Assembly: GCA_963853835.1 (NCBI GenBank)
Contig: OY970830.1
Span: 34,123,966 to 34,187,965, forward strand
DNA: 64,000 bases
Reading direction: 5' to 3'
Source of the DNA: Calendula officinalis
Lineage: Eukaryota; Streptophyta; Magnoliopsida; Asterales; Asteraceae
Shown: positions 22,686 to 34,693 of the stretch, one piece after another
How positions within the stretch are numbered: the first letter of the stretch is position 1
Layout of the letters: every line of letters starts with the position of its first letter
Position numbers and translations under genes: made by a program
The notes under the pieces: model-generated
What the model was told of the DNA's origin: nothing
Database searches by the model: none
The model's input: the letters and a program-made list of their open reading frames with translations, nothing else

Positions 22686-23011
22686 AAAATCCAAAACATA
22701 TAAACATTCCGCACTGCTTCAACTCCAACAAACATCAGGAACCAAGGATCTGCAGCAAATCGACAAATGCCACAACTTCAAGAAAGGACTTCCGCTGCTA
22801 ACCGCTCTATCTATGGGTCTACATTCAGTCGATGTGCATGAAGTCTTCTGGAATACTTTATATTGGTTGAAAAGCCATTTAAAAGTATGTCTGTCAACGA
22901 TGATCAAAGGCTGATGCTGTTTTATCAACATAACTGCTCAACGGTTCAAATCTCAGCTCCGACCTTACAAACACAGAAGTCTTCAAAGATATGCAACCTA
23001 GTCTACTATTA

Positions 23012-23024
23012 CAAAGGGGGAGAT
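23012..23024 (+). other. Element C polypurine tract
   Basis: CAAAGGGGGAGAT directly precedes the 3' LTR at 23025. Confidence 0.88.
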
Positions 23025-23329
23025 TGTTAGGTACTATAAAGTTGTAATAGATAGTCTAGGGGGTAAAAGTGAAACATTGTATAGATGTTAAGTTTTGTTT
23101 AGGAATTAGTCCTAACTAACCAAGTTTTAAGCCATGGTATAAATACCAACATGTAAGGCTTAAAACTTTAACTTTTGCCATTAATCAAATTCTCATTTTC
23201 CAGCAATTGTTCTCTCTACCATCTCTCTAACTTTCTCTCTCTAAAACCCTAATCTCCATCATCTCTTTTCTTCCTAAAATCATCATCAACACCAAAGTAT
23301 GGATTGAATCAGTGTTATTGTGCTTTTCA
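23025..23329 (+). repeat. Element C 3' LTR
   Basis: This 305-bp copy has one mismatch to the 5' LTR. It is followed by the TSD CTTTC at 23330-23334. Confidence 0.93.
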
Positions 23330-23334
23330 CTTTC

Positions 23335-23505
23335 AAAAGTGTAATTCAATAAAAGTGAGGGAAAGCTTACAATTAGTGAGGGAAGATTTTCCTTAAATAC
23401 CTAGCTCACTAATCATCATGATTAAGGCTAAAACTAGATTAACACTATTACAATATTACATATCTAGTCCCCTAACTATTGAATACAATCTAATTGACCC
23501 TAACA
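23335..23505 (-). repeat. Element A 5' LTR, piece 3 of 3
   Basis: This is the outer end of the A LTR, closing with ccctaaca at 23505 (TGTTAGGG in element sense). The three pieces sum to about 292 bp. The flank after 23505 starts aatat; the matching TSD would be at the other end of A, outside the window. Confidence 0.75.
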
Positions 23506-25264
23506 AATATAACTATATACGAGTTAAAATCGTTTGACTTTGACTAAAGATGCCTTCGGGTAGTACGAAGCATCACATAAACATACTTGCTACATAAGCT
23601 ATAGATCATCGGTGCGGGATAACGAGTCTTGACTAACTTGAAGCCATACAACCGTTAAGTCTCTACTTGTTCGCTATCGAATCAAACCATTGCAGCTACA
23701 CCAAAATTGACTAGCTTTGAATGAATATAGCTCAAAAGTGGAGGACCATTATATTCTTCCATTGTGGAATTTGACAAGCAACTCATATCTTTGGAAATCT
23801 TATATACCACTTTATTTGTATTTTTTTATTTAACTTAAGCTACGAATAGAGCTTTATGGCATTATAAAAATAGCAATATTTGTTTAGATATGTGCTTTGT
23901 CTTACTCTAATGTTTATATGGCAACATAAGGTCCTGACCTTAAGATTCTTTTAACTATATGCCAATTGGGAATTTGGCAATTCTAAATTAACCACTTGCA
24001 GGGAACTGAAAAAACCGTCCGTACCATTTTTGGACACGTTGACATTAGTTAATGGAATTAGTGCAAACCATTTTTAATTGGTCCCAACATCCAACTAGGT
24101 CAAACAAGTGATGGATGAACGTGGGTATTAAGCCTCACTTGTTTTATGAATACAACCAACTCAATTCCCGCCGAACCTGTGCCGATGATATGTCGTTGTT
24201 ATAGGTTTTGAGAAAAATGAATCTTGGTTAAACATATAGCAATGACATGTCGTCGCGCATAAGGTAATTTGTTTGTTGCTCTGGCCAAGGACATTAAAAT
24301 TAAATAAATGAAATAATATATAGATTTAAGTAGTTTAAGTTATATCATGAAGTGATCGGTTTTCTTAAATCAATTCACTGTCCAAGTTATTTGGCTGTTT
24401 TGTTGAAACATATAATTTATTTTGGAAAAATGCAACAATACCTCACTTTATAAGAATACTAATTACGGGTTATTAGAGTCTGAATTAAGATGGTCTTTTC
24501 CCATTCTAAGATTTGTCAAGATTGTGCACTTTTGCACGACTCATCATGATGCGGCCCAAATCATGCGCTTTTGTTCATTAAAGCCCAAGAGCGTATGAAG
24601 AAACGAGTTACGTTAAAATGGGCATAACTATTGCTTCGAGTCTCCATTTCAGGCGTCCAACTAGCCAAATCGAAGCTAGCGACGAGGACTACGTCCTGGT
24701 AAACGGCCATAGGCAGATTACGAAATTTTCGGGCCCAAAACCATATTTTTTTGGGAGTTATTTGTATATTTTTGAACTTTGTTTAAGGCTTGGTGTTCGG
24801 CCCGTTTGTCTTTTTTGGCCTATTCAAAAGCTGTTTTTGAATATCACATAATGGTATTCCATGAATCAACGTGATTTTCTGATTAGATTATTCTGGGTAT
24901 TCTAAGAATCAACGAGACCAATATGTGTTCTCATTTTTCAGTCTACGTCGTCTCAAAGCGGGCCCTTTTCAATAAATCAATATGTATCGCGTGGAATCTC
25001 GTTTGAGGACCGGATGGATTATAGAACAAGTGGTAGTAAGCATCTGATGCAGTTGTTGTACAAAACATCGCATCTGCTTAAAGGAAGCTCTTTTGCATTG
25101 ATGTTATTCACTACAAGAGATAGTGGGAGGGTATAACATAAAGCTACTTTATGCCAAAACTTGCTCCATGGACCATTAGCCATCACATACGCAAGTGTAC
25201 GTCTAGACCCATGCTCAAGAACAATACACGACCATAGAAAGTGTTGCAACCTGTCCCATATGAA
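23506..25264. other. Intergenic DNA upstream of CEPR1-like gene
   Basis: I recognise no gene or element here. The region is AT-rich with a few short open frames lacking any familiar motif. It holds the upstream regulatory region of the receptor kinase, which now lies 1.9 kb from the end of the retrotransposon nest. Confidence 0.5.
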
Positions 25265-25274
25265 TATAAAATAG
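25265..25274 (+). promoter_or_regulatory. Candidate TATA box of CEPR1-like gene
   Basis: tataaaatag lies 138 bp upstream of the chosen ATG. A CCAAT-like aaccaatcat follows near 25317, which is downstream of the expected start and so probably incidental. Position and sequence are the only evidence. Confidence 0.4.
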
Positions 25275-25402
25275 GCCCAAATTCTATACACAAAACCTCT
25301 TCACCTCCCAATGATTTAACCAATCATTTCATTTAAATATCTCTTCTCTTGCATCACTACAACACCACTTTGGATTTCCATTTTCCCTCAAACTTACTTG
25401 CC

Positions 25403-28400
25403 ATGAGTTTACACTACAATTTCATCTTCTATCTCATATTTCTCCTTTCACTTTCAAGTTCTTATGAAACCGCTTTATCGAATCAAACCGAGTTCTTCAC
25501 ACTTATAAAGAATTCACTTTCGGGCAACGCTTTTAGCAACTGGAATGGCGAAAACGTATGCAGGTACAACGGTATAATTTGTGACGATAAAGGGTACGTT
25601 ATTAAGATCAATCTATCGGGGTTGAATTTATCCGGTCGATTCCCGGAAAACATATGTTCTTACCTTCCTCAACTGAAAACCCTAAATCTTGGCCATAATG
25701 ATATTCATGGAACCTTTCCGTACAGCATCACCAACTGTTCATTACTTGAAGAACTTAGTGTGACACATACAAGTCTCACCGGACAGTTGCCGGATTTTTC
25801 TCCGATGGTATCTCTCCGGTCGCTTGACATGGCGTCGTGTTCGTTTACCGGGAAGTTTCCGGTGTCGTTTATAAACCTAACGAATCTTGAAGTGATTAAC
25901 TTCAATGAAAACGGTGGTTTTGATCTGTGGAGATTGCCGGATGATATTTTCCGGCTGACAAAGCTCAAGTCCATGATCTTGAGTACTTGCATGGTGAGTG
26001 GGTTGATACCAAAAACCATCGGGAACATGACGTCACTCGTTGATCTTGAATTAAGTGGCAATTTTATTGTGGGCCAGCTACCAAAAGAAATCGGTTTGCT
26101 GAAAAACTTGCAACTGCTTGAGCTTTACTACAACCAATTCGTCGGAGAGATACCGGAAGAGCTCGGAAACTTGACCAAGCTGACCGACATCGACATTTCC
26201 GTCAACAAGTTAACCGGAGGTCTGCCAGAATCCATATGCCGATTACCCAACCTGAAAGTATTGCAGTTTTACAACAACAGCCTCACCGGAAAAATCCCGC
26301 GCGTGCTCGAGGACTCAAAGACTTTGGTCATGTTGTCCCTTTACAGCAACTATCTCACCGGTGAAGTTCCCCGGAATCTAGGGAAATCATCACCGTTGGT
26401 GCTGTTTGACTTGTCGGAAAATCAGTTGACCGGTGAGTTGCCACCGGAGATATGCAACGGAGGTAAGTTGGTTTACTTGCTAGCACTTGACAACATGTTT
26501 ACCGGTGTCTTGCCAACAAGTTATTCCAAATGTTTTTCTCTTGTTAGATTTCGACTTAGTTCTAATAGATTATCCGGAAACATACCCGAAGGGATTCTCG
26601 CACTCCCTTCGGTTTCTATTATCGATTTAAGTTACAACTTTTTCACCGGGTCGATCCCTCAAACGGTTGGAAACGCTAGAAATTTATCAGAATTGTTCTT
26701 GCAAAATAACATGATCTCCGGTGTTATCCCTTCTGAAATCTCACGGCTTTTTACTCTTGTAAAGATTGATCTAAGCAACAATCAAATTTCCGGTCCAATT
26801 CCATCGGAAATCGGTTATTTAAAACGACTTAATCTTCTCTTATTGCAAGGAAATAAGCTTACTTCTTTCATTCCAGCTTCACTCTCTTCATTAACATCTT
26901 TAAATGTTCTAGATCTTTCTAGAAATCAACTAACCGGATCTATCCCGGAAAGCCTTTGTGATTTGCTTCCAAGTTCCATGAACTTTTCGAATAATCAACT
27001 TTCTGGACCGATACCCGTTTCGTTCATCAAAGGAGGACAGCTAGAAAGCTTTCTAGGAAACCCGAAACTTTGTGTTTCCGAACACCCTAATTTATTGGAT
27101 CAAAGTTTCTCCATATGTTCAAACAATTACAATCAGAAAAAAGTTGATTACGTGTGGATTATTGTCGTTTCGGTTGGGATCGTTGTGATTGGAGGTATTT
27201 TGTTTCTTAGAAGATGGTTTAGTAAAGAAAGAGACGTTTTAAAAACCGACGAAACATGGTCATCATCGTATTTTTCATACAACGTGAAAAGCTTCCATAG
27301 AATCAGTTTCGATCAAGATGAAATTGTGGAAGCAATGATAGATAAAAACGTGGTTGGTCATGGCGGTTCGGGTACGGTTTACAAGATTGATCTTAGCAAC
27401 GGGGAAGTCGTCGCTGTTAAGCGGCTTTGGAGTCAAAAAACGAAAGATGATCAATCTTCCGATGACCAACAAATCATGAACAGGGAATTGAAGACGGAAG
27501 TTGAGACATTAGGAAACATAAGGCACAAGAATATAGTGAAATTATATTGCTATTTTTCGGGTTTTGATTGCAATTTGTTGGTTTATGAATATATGCCAAA
27601 TGGGAACCTTTGGGATGCACTTCATAGAGCTGGTAAATGTCTTTTGGATTGGCCAACTCGACATCAAATCGCACTCGGTGTTGCACAAGGGTTAGCTTAT
27701 CTTCACCATGATCTAATGCCACCGATAATTCATAGAGATATTAAGTCCACAAATATTTTATTAGATAGAAATTTTCAACCAAAAGTTGCGGATTTTGGTA
27801 TAGCTAAAGTTCTACGGGCTAGAGGGAAAGACTCCACTACAACGGTTGTTGCAGGCTCCTATGGCTACTTAGCACCAGGTACACTTTCAAACAAACTTTA
27901 ATTAAGATGTACGTACTTTCGAATTTTTAAAAACATTTAGGGAGTGTTTGTTTTTATGTAATCGTCTTTATTCCTTCGTAATTGGAATTCAATCTCATTA
28001 CGGAGGGATGTTTGTATGGATGAGTTTTTCTTTCATAATTCCAAATTACATTATTCGTTGTAATTAAAAATTTTCCCAAAACCCTGTGAATTCAGTTACG
28101 TTCTTTTAGTGAACTAACAAACTTGAATATTTTGTATGTTTTAGACTTAAAAATCGTTCAAAAAAATTTTAAAAATAATAATAAATAAAAATTAAAAAAT
28201 AATTAAAAAATTAAAAAAAGTTAAAAAATAAATAATAATAAAATTAAAAAAATAGAAAAGAAATTAAAAAATAAACTTCAAATATAAAAAAAGTTAAAAA
28301 TAAAAAAATGTGTGGATTTGAATTTCAGCTAAAAAATTTGTAACCAAACATGCAAAGAAATTTAATTATAAAAGAACTCAGTTGATTAAGAATACAATTT

Positions 28401-28975
28401 CTTCAAAATTCAATTCAACTTCACTTTGAGCGACTTGGACTTGTTGAGTTGTTTCCTTGTGACTAATATTTTTCAGTATAATTACCAATGATCCGTTACA
28501 TGAATTCCCTGTCAAAAAGTAAATGGTTCGAAATCAACTGCTACCATTATTCAATTAGTTTGCTATATTTATATTGCTTTTATATCACTTTGTGTAATTT
28601 ATTGTTATAGAGTACGCATATTCGTCCAAAGCAACAACAAAGTGTGACGTCTATAGTTTTGGGGTCGTTCTGATGGAACTGATAACCGGAAAGAAGCCCG
28701 TGGAAGTAGAGTTTGGAGAAAACAAGAATATCATATATTGGATTTCAACCAAAGTGGAGACAAAAGAAGGAGCAATGGAGGTTTTGGACAAAAGACTTTC
28801 GGGGTATTTCAATAATGAGATAATTAAGGTTCTTCGCATAGCCATACGTTGTACATGCAAGACAGCTGCCCTTCGTCCCAGCATGAATGAAGTTGTTCAG
28901 TTGCTAATCGAGGCCGACCCTTGCAAATTCGAGTCATGCAAGTCGCCAAATAAGATCAAAGAATCAATAAAGTAA
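25403..28975 (+). CDS. CEPR1: CEPR1/XIP1-like LRR receptor kinase (two exons)
   Basis: This is a plasma-membrane receptor kinase. In Arabidopsis the CEPR1/XIP1 family perceives C-terminally encoded peptides for nitrogen-demand and vascular signalling. Exon 1 is 25403-27878, the intron 27879-28610 (GT..AG, phase 1, splitting the Glu of APE), exon 2 28611-28975; 946 residues in total. I start at 25403 rather than 25349 because a hydrophobic signal peptide (FIFYLIFLLSLS) follows at once. More than 20 LRRs follow, then a TM helix near 583-601 and a juxtamembrane FSYNVKSFHRISFDQDE. The kinase has GHGGSG (about 650), VAVKRL, HRDIKSTN (about 775), DFG (about 796) and GSYGYLAPE. All catalytic residues are present and the frame is intact. 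Assignment to CEPR1 rather than CEPR2 or HSL paralogues comes from the kinase and juxtamembrane sequence as I recall it. Confidence 0.93.
27879..28610 (+). other. CEPR1-like intron
   Basis: The intron is 732 bp with donor AG|gtacac and acceptor ttatag|AGTACG. An A-rich low-complexity tract lies at about 28140-28310. Reading through the donor adds only seven codons before a stop. Confidence 0.9.
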
Positions 28976-30117
28976 GTGTGTTTGATCACGAGAATAACTT
29001 TCTTTGGTTCTTTGAGGCATCAAAACAAAAGTAGCATAGCATCTATATATATTGAATAGTTTTATTGCCTTCGAGATCTTTTGAGAAAAAAAACTCATTG
29101 TAAATATTAACTTACCCTCTTTGTCCCCGTTACTAAAATAGTACTAGTACTTACTAAATAGATTTTTACCGTACCTTTTTCTTGTCTAAGTGCCTATGTC
29201 TTGGCCTCATATGTAATCTAATACAGGGACAATGAAATTTCTATATATATCTTGAGATTTTTCAGGACGACGGTGTTCAAACACGCGGTTTGAGAATCGT
29301 ACGTTTAAATTAACATTAAACCATTTCAAAGCTTACAAAGAAGATCGTTATCATCTAGTTCACACAAAAAAAAAACTCAAAAATTGAGATAGAACAAATA
29401 TATCGGACAACTTTTCTAAATTAATTACTAACACGCAACTTGGCAAATAAATGAACATAGAAACCGCAAGGTTTTGAAGTTGTTTTGGTCTGATGGTACA
29501 TTGTGCCAAAACAACGTATCATTTTGTTATTATATATGTACGCCCGACCAGCTCGTTGTTACCTTTCAATGGATCGTTCACGGACTCTGTAACTAATCGT
29601 TGTTTGAAATCTATGTTATTTTGAATTTATGCTTGTTAATAGGTTTTGTTCCATTAATGAGAAAGTTGTTGGTGCTCTTTTGGTATGATTGGAAGATATT
29701 ATACTTCTTTTTGTTGTCTACATATCTAAGGTGTAATGTACACCCAAGTGGACATGTTAAAGTCATCCAAAAGGAAGAATGTATCAAGCATTTATGCACG
29801 AATTAATATGCATATATATACGTGTGAGAGTGACCACTATGTTTAGTGGCATGTTGGGTCCCTTTAAAGTAAAAAAGATTCAATGGGAGGATATATTTTT
29901 TTGCATGATGGAGAGTCCATAGCATAAAGGGCTAAAGTTGATAGCTTTTATGAATGATTAGCATTCATTCCCCTAAAGCATATAGCCTATGGCAATGGAA
30001 ATTTCATATATATTAACTAGATAGCTTAGAATGATACTTATATGCATAATAAAACATAAAGTTTAGCCACGGGAATCAATTTACATACCATATTTTTTTA
30101 TGTTTATCTCACATTGT
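28976..30117. other. Intergenic DNA between CEPR1-like gene and element D
   Basis: AT-rich; no gene or element recognised. It contains the 3' UTR of the receptor gene. The open frames at 29600-29806 overlap on both strands and look random. Confidence 0.5.
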
Positions 30118-30122
30118 ACAAG

Positions 30123-30742
30123 TGTCAGGATCGATTAACTATAGATTAGTTAATAAACACATTTAGATCTAATTGATTATAGAAGTTGCAGCGGATCAAC
30201 GCTATATCAATATATTAAGAACAATGAACTGTAAACAATAAACGAAAATATTAAGAACACAGTTTCACAAAAAGCTTCAATGTATATTATCGAGTTAACA
30301 ATACACACGTACGTTTACAATTCGTAAGGAACTATTTATAATAGTCCTTGAAGCTAAACTATTTACCCTAGTTATTCTAGGACTTGATTTACATTCAAAA
30401 ATATAAAGATATACATTGAATTACATTCTATAACTATCTATACGAAGATCTCGGACTTGATATATTCCATATACGCTCATCAGTAGTATTCTGCAATCAC
30501 CAGTAGTAAATAAGTAACGTCAGTAGTAACTTTGGTGATCAGTAGTAAGTCCAGATACATCGTCAGTAGTAACTACAATTGATCAGTAGTATCTTCAATA
30601 TGCCTTGATCAGTAGTAACTAAGTTATAGTCTTCATCAGTATCAACTTCATCAGTAATAAGAATTCTGCCCCATCAGTACTAAGTATGATCAGTACTAAC
30701 TGCAGCATCAGTAATAAGTTGATATGTGATTTTGTTCCAACA
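30123..30742 (-). repeat. Element D 3' LTR
   Basis: The LTR is 620 bp; in element sense it is TGTTGGAACA...GATCCTGACA. About ten CAGTAGTA-type repeats lie at 30480-30720. Confidence 0.93.
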
Positions 30743-30755
30743 ATCTCCCCCTAAA
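30743..30755 (-). other. Element D polypurine tract
   Basis: The element-sense sequence TTTAGGGGGAGAT touches the 3' LTR. Confidence 0.85.
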
Positions 30756-30770
30756 CTTATTGATTCTCTT

Positions 30771-33700
30771 TCAATCACATAAGTTTCTTTTGTTCATCTT
30801 CTTCTTTGTGAAATAATTCAATTTGTTTTGGAACATAACAGCATCATAAGGTTTCATCATTGTGTTTGTGAATATCTGATACATAGTCTTCTCAGAATGA
30901 GGATATTCCTTTTCATATAAATATAGCTCACAGACTTTGCCAGATTTTTCAAAAAAATACATTTGTGCAGTTGGAATCACATTCCAAGCATAGACATTTC
31001 CTGGATCTGTAAATTGTTCTGGGTAGTTATCTGGATAAAAAGCTGCATCTATCATTCTTGTTAAGTATCCAGCACCAGAATCTTTCCATGATTTCTTTGA
31101 CATTCTTGGTTTTCCAATGATCAGTAGTTTAATCACATCACTTCTTGAACAGGACATGATCAAAGGTAGCCATCCAGTAAATCTTTGCACAATTTTATCT
31201 TCCCTTATAATTTCTATCACATTATTCTGCATAACTCTACAATTGATGATTGGATTGTTTTGCAAGGGAGCAATAGGCATTTCAAGAACAGGTATGATTT
31301 GTGTCTTTGACTTCTTTTGAATGTTCTGTTCTTGAGCCACAGCTTTTCTCTTCTTTGATTGGGGAGTTGAAGAATCACCAGTAGTTGATACACTACCAGC
31401 TTTGATTAATGTTGGACTGATTGGGATTAGGGCTTTGGATTTCTTTGCTTCTTTTGCTTCTTGTTCAGCCAAATCCTTCTTCTTGGCAGCACAGTATTTT
31501 TCAATTATAGTCATCATCTTCATTCTGCCAAAGGATTTTTGCACTATGCCCTTTTGTTTTCAAATAATCAATCATATTTGTCTTCTGTTCAAATACATCA
31601 TCAGTTAGTTCACTTTTTGTTCTTTTGCATTCAGAAACCAATTCTTCAAGACATTGGATATGTTCTTCTTCAACTTTTCTGAACCTCTTGAATTCTGCTT
31701 GTTGAGCTTCTATCTGAATGTCTTCAATTTGAACAGGTACTTGAACAGGAATTGCACTTTGAGCCTTCTTTTTATTTTCCTCAAGTGCTTGATACATCTC
31801 CACTTTCTCCAAAAATTTTCTATGTTTTTTTCTACATCTAGATTGCTTTTCTGATCTGACATGATTAATTTTGTTCACCATGTGGTGACCTAATGCTCTA
31901 TTGGGATACTCATCATCATAAACTTCTTTTCCTTTTCCAATGCAAGCAGATGGTGGAGGTGGAATGTATTTCATATCAGGGATACCAGGAAGTAGTAGTT
32001 TTGGATAAAACAGTTTAAGTTGGTCTTCTGGTAGTATCTTGGGATGTGGAGGAAGTGTACATTCATCTACCTCAAACCAATTCACATTATCATCAATGTC
32101 AGGTATGATAAGTGGTTGATCAGGTGTTGGTGGTTTGGAGATGATGACATGTTTTTCTCTTTCAATTAACTCAGGAAGTTGCAGTTCTTCCTCTTCAGTA
32201 GTAACCAAGGTAGTTACTACTGGTGGGACTTCAGGAGTTACTACTGATAGGGCATCAGTAGTATTTGTTGTTTTTACTTCCTCTTCTTTACTTACTACTG
32301 CTATGATATCAATAGTAGGAGTTACTACTGATACTTCTTTTTCAGCTTGTTCTTCCATGGGAGCAGTAGTAGGTTCATCATCAACAACCATCTTTTCTGG
32401 GCCTTCATCAATGTTTGTTTGTTTAAGATTGAGGAGAGAAGTTGCTGCTGCTGCAATTGATTCATCAATCATATTCTGAATGTTGTCCTTCTCCCCCTAA
32501 GTGAGCTCAACTGGTGGAGCCTCACTATCATCAATCTTCTTTTTCAATCTTCTGATAATCTTTGTTTGTTGATGAAGCATGTGTTCATATAACCTCATTC
32601 TTTTGTTGATGGTATTGACATGTCTTTTCATAACTGCAATTGTTTTCCCCTGATTTGTAAGATACTTAAGACAATCTTGTACAGTGGATTCAAGAGAATC
32701 CACTTTATCCGTCAATTGTTTGATTTTAATATTGCCCTCACTCCATCTAGCAAGATCATCGGGCTCACTAACAGGTACATTGGTTTGAAGGTTTTCCATC
32801 CTTTCCATCAATTCCACAGATCTGCCCTCATCACTTCTTGGTGATTCATTGGGTCTTTTAGACATCCTCTTCTTCCTAGAAGAAGCAGAGATGCCCCCCC
32901 TTGTGGTTTCTTGGCACCGGGGTCCTTTAAGTAATTCCTCAAATGAGTCATCACTTAAAGTTACCGAGGTCTGGGTCTTAGTGATGTTTTCACTGTCCTG
33001 TGCACCCACCTTTGGGGCATCAGTAGTGAAAGCCCTCGCCTCATGTCCTCTCTCCTCCTTGGAGGACAACTCTTTGAGTCTGGGGTGTGACTCGATTTGT
33101 CCCCTGGTGTCCTTTAAAGAAGATTTCTTTCTTTTATAAGTAGTGGAAATATTTTGGGTTTTGTTTGGTAGGTCTTCCACAGAGTGAAGAGTAGCACTCT
33201 GCAGATTTATTTCAAGTTCCTGGGACACATTCAGGACTTCTATATTAGAGGGTGATTGAGTGACTATTTGGGGTGGTGTTTGGGCTGTATTTGGGGGTGA
33301 TGGAGTGGGTTGAGGTTCAATTTGGGTTGTATCTATGATTGAACCCTCTCCAATTAGTGTTTGATCTTTGATCATATTAGGAAACAGAGGGGTTTCCTTG
33401 CCCGAAAATTTAAATTGTTTTCTCATATTAGAGAAAACTTTCTTGTTCAACTCAGGAATGATAAAAATATTTTTGGGAGTTGACAAGTTTTGTAATTCAC
33501 AGTTTATGATATGTTGGAGAAATCTGTGATACATTAAAAACTTTGTGGAACTAAGATTTCCCAACATACCTTCAAAAATCATGTAAGAAAAATTAAATAC
33601 TTGGTCTGTGCATAAACAGACAACAGCAGAGGCTATTGCCTTATTAAACTCATTCCAAGTACTTCGTTTTGGAGAAATACAATGCTGAATAGTATGTACT

Positions 33701-34134
33701 AAAAATTTCCATTGTGGGGAGAGAAGACCTTTTTGAAAAGTTACTATATTAAGTCTTCCCTCATAACCCATTTTGTTTAAAATTTCAGCAATGAACTCCT
33801 TAGGAAGAGTACACATACCTGCATCATCGTGTAGTTGTAGATGGTGTCGAATTGATTGCTCAGTGATTGTTATTGTTTTTCCATCCACTGATGATTTCAT
33901 CATGGGTGCAGTTGCACCTTCTGTTCTTTCAGCATTGGTCCAGAAATCCACCAAGTGCTGTTGATAGGCTTTCGTTTTTACAGTTAGAGCAAACTTGATA
34001 TATGAGTTCTTCAAGAATTGTACGATTGGTCGAAAGTCTTTTGTACCATCTGGATTGCGTAAAAACGCACACATATTATGGAACTCTGAATATTTGAGAT
34101 CGGTTTGAACATTGAGAGATTGTAGAGTTGCCAT
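30771..34134 (-). pseudogene. Element D third ORF (function unknown), interrupted
   Basis: The frame starts at ATG 34134 (MATLQSLNVQ) and runs 545 codons to a TAG at 32497. It reopens in the same frame to 31501, then shifts frame near 31520 and continues to 30771, about 15 bp from the PPT. The total is near 1100 codons. The N-terminal third looks globular (FLKNSYIKFALTVKTKAY; QHCISPKRSTWNEF). The middle is Ser/Thr/Pro-rich with a coiled coil before the first stop, and the rest is acidic then Lys/Gln-rich. No transmembrane helix or catalytic motif is seen. Position after RNase H matches the env-like ORF of Sireviruses, but 'envelope' is not supported by sequence. The TAG is followed directly by a purine tract (GGGGGAGAAGG), so the natural ORF may end there. 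Confidence 0.65.
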
Positions 34135-34139
34135 TGTTG

Positions 34140-34693
34140 TTGATTTGAGAGAAACTTTTGAGAATTTTGTTACTGATGAAGGGTTTTTGATCGAAAGCTA
34201 GGGTTTATCGAGAGGATTTAGTAAATCGAAGTAAAGATAATGCTAAACTAATCGACTGCCGCCTTTTATATCTTTCGATTTGACCTGCAAAAAGACTAAA
34301 TTGCCCTTTGAATCATAACATAACGGTTATTTTCATGGGGGTTAGTTTGGTAATTTTGATTCTGAAAGACCAGTAGTAAATTTTATACCAGTAAGAGAAC
34401 ATCAGTAGTATTTACGAACGTCAGTAGTAACCAAGGATTTTGACATCAGTGGAAACTATAGACATCAGTAGTAACCACCAACACACAAGACCAGTAGTAT
34501 ATGTGAATACCAGTAGTACTGACTTACCAGTAGTATTTATGTAAACCTAATACACACCAGTAGTAATGAACTACCAGTAGTGTTTTGTGCACATGCCTAC
34601 AATCAGTAATACAGATCTACCAGTAGTAAAACACTTAAACAAATAAATAGTATTTTACAACAAAAAACTTTACACATGATTTTAAGTGAGATT
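34140..34693 (-). repeat. Element D spacer rich in CAGTAGTA
   Basis: The noncoding gap between RNase H and the third ORF holds more than ten copies of cagtagta, mostly preceded by ac or at, at irregular spacing. In element sense the word is TACTACTG. Confidence 0.75.

Larger units (their letters stand above)
20545..23011 (+). other. Element C 3' noncoding region
   Basis: No supported gene is present. Three PPT-like tracts (tagggggagaa type) lie at about 20732, 20754 and 20774. A stem-loop lies at 20875-20898. Two diverged copies of a block of about 0.8 kb follow (about 20960-21700 and 21790-22500), recognisable by shared words such as ggaaatcctnccag and gcaggtcacac. Three units of an imperfect inverted repeat lie at 22546-22685. 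The short frame at 21419-21688 is not supported by a second copy in frame. Confidence 0.6.
9723..23329 (+). mobile_element. Element C: complete 13.6-kb Sirevirus-like copia element without RT
   Basis: The unit is 13,607 bp on the plus strand. It has 305-bp LTRs (9723-10027 and 23025-23329) that differ at one base by eye, a PBS at 10029-10041, a PPT at 23012-23024 and a perfect TSD CTTTC (9718-9722, 23330-23334). The order is leader palindrome array, gag, protease, integrase, a CT-rich leader and putative intron with a second palindrome array, a 1265-codon ORF, three PPT-like tracts, a stem-loop and about 2 kb of noncoding repeats. No reverse transcriptase or RNase H is present, so it is non-autonomous despite recent insertion. 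It is inserted in the A LTR. Confidence 0.92.

Noticed and set aside
29600..29806. Small membrane protein gene
   Set aside because: Overlapping random frames on both strands, AT-rich, no start context or homology.
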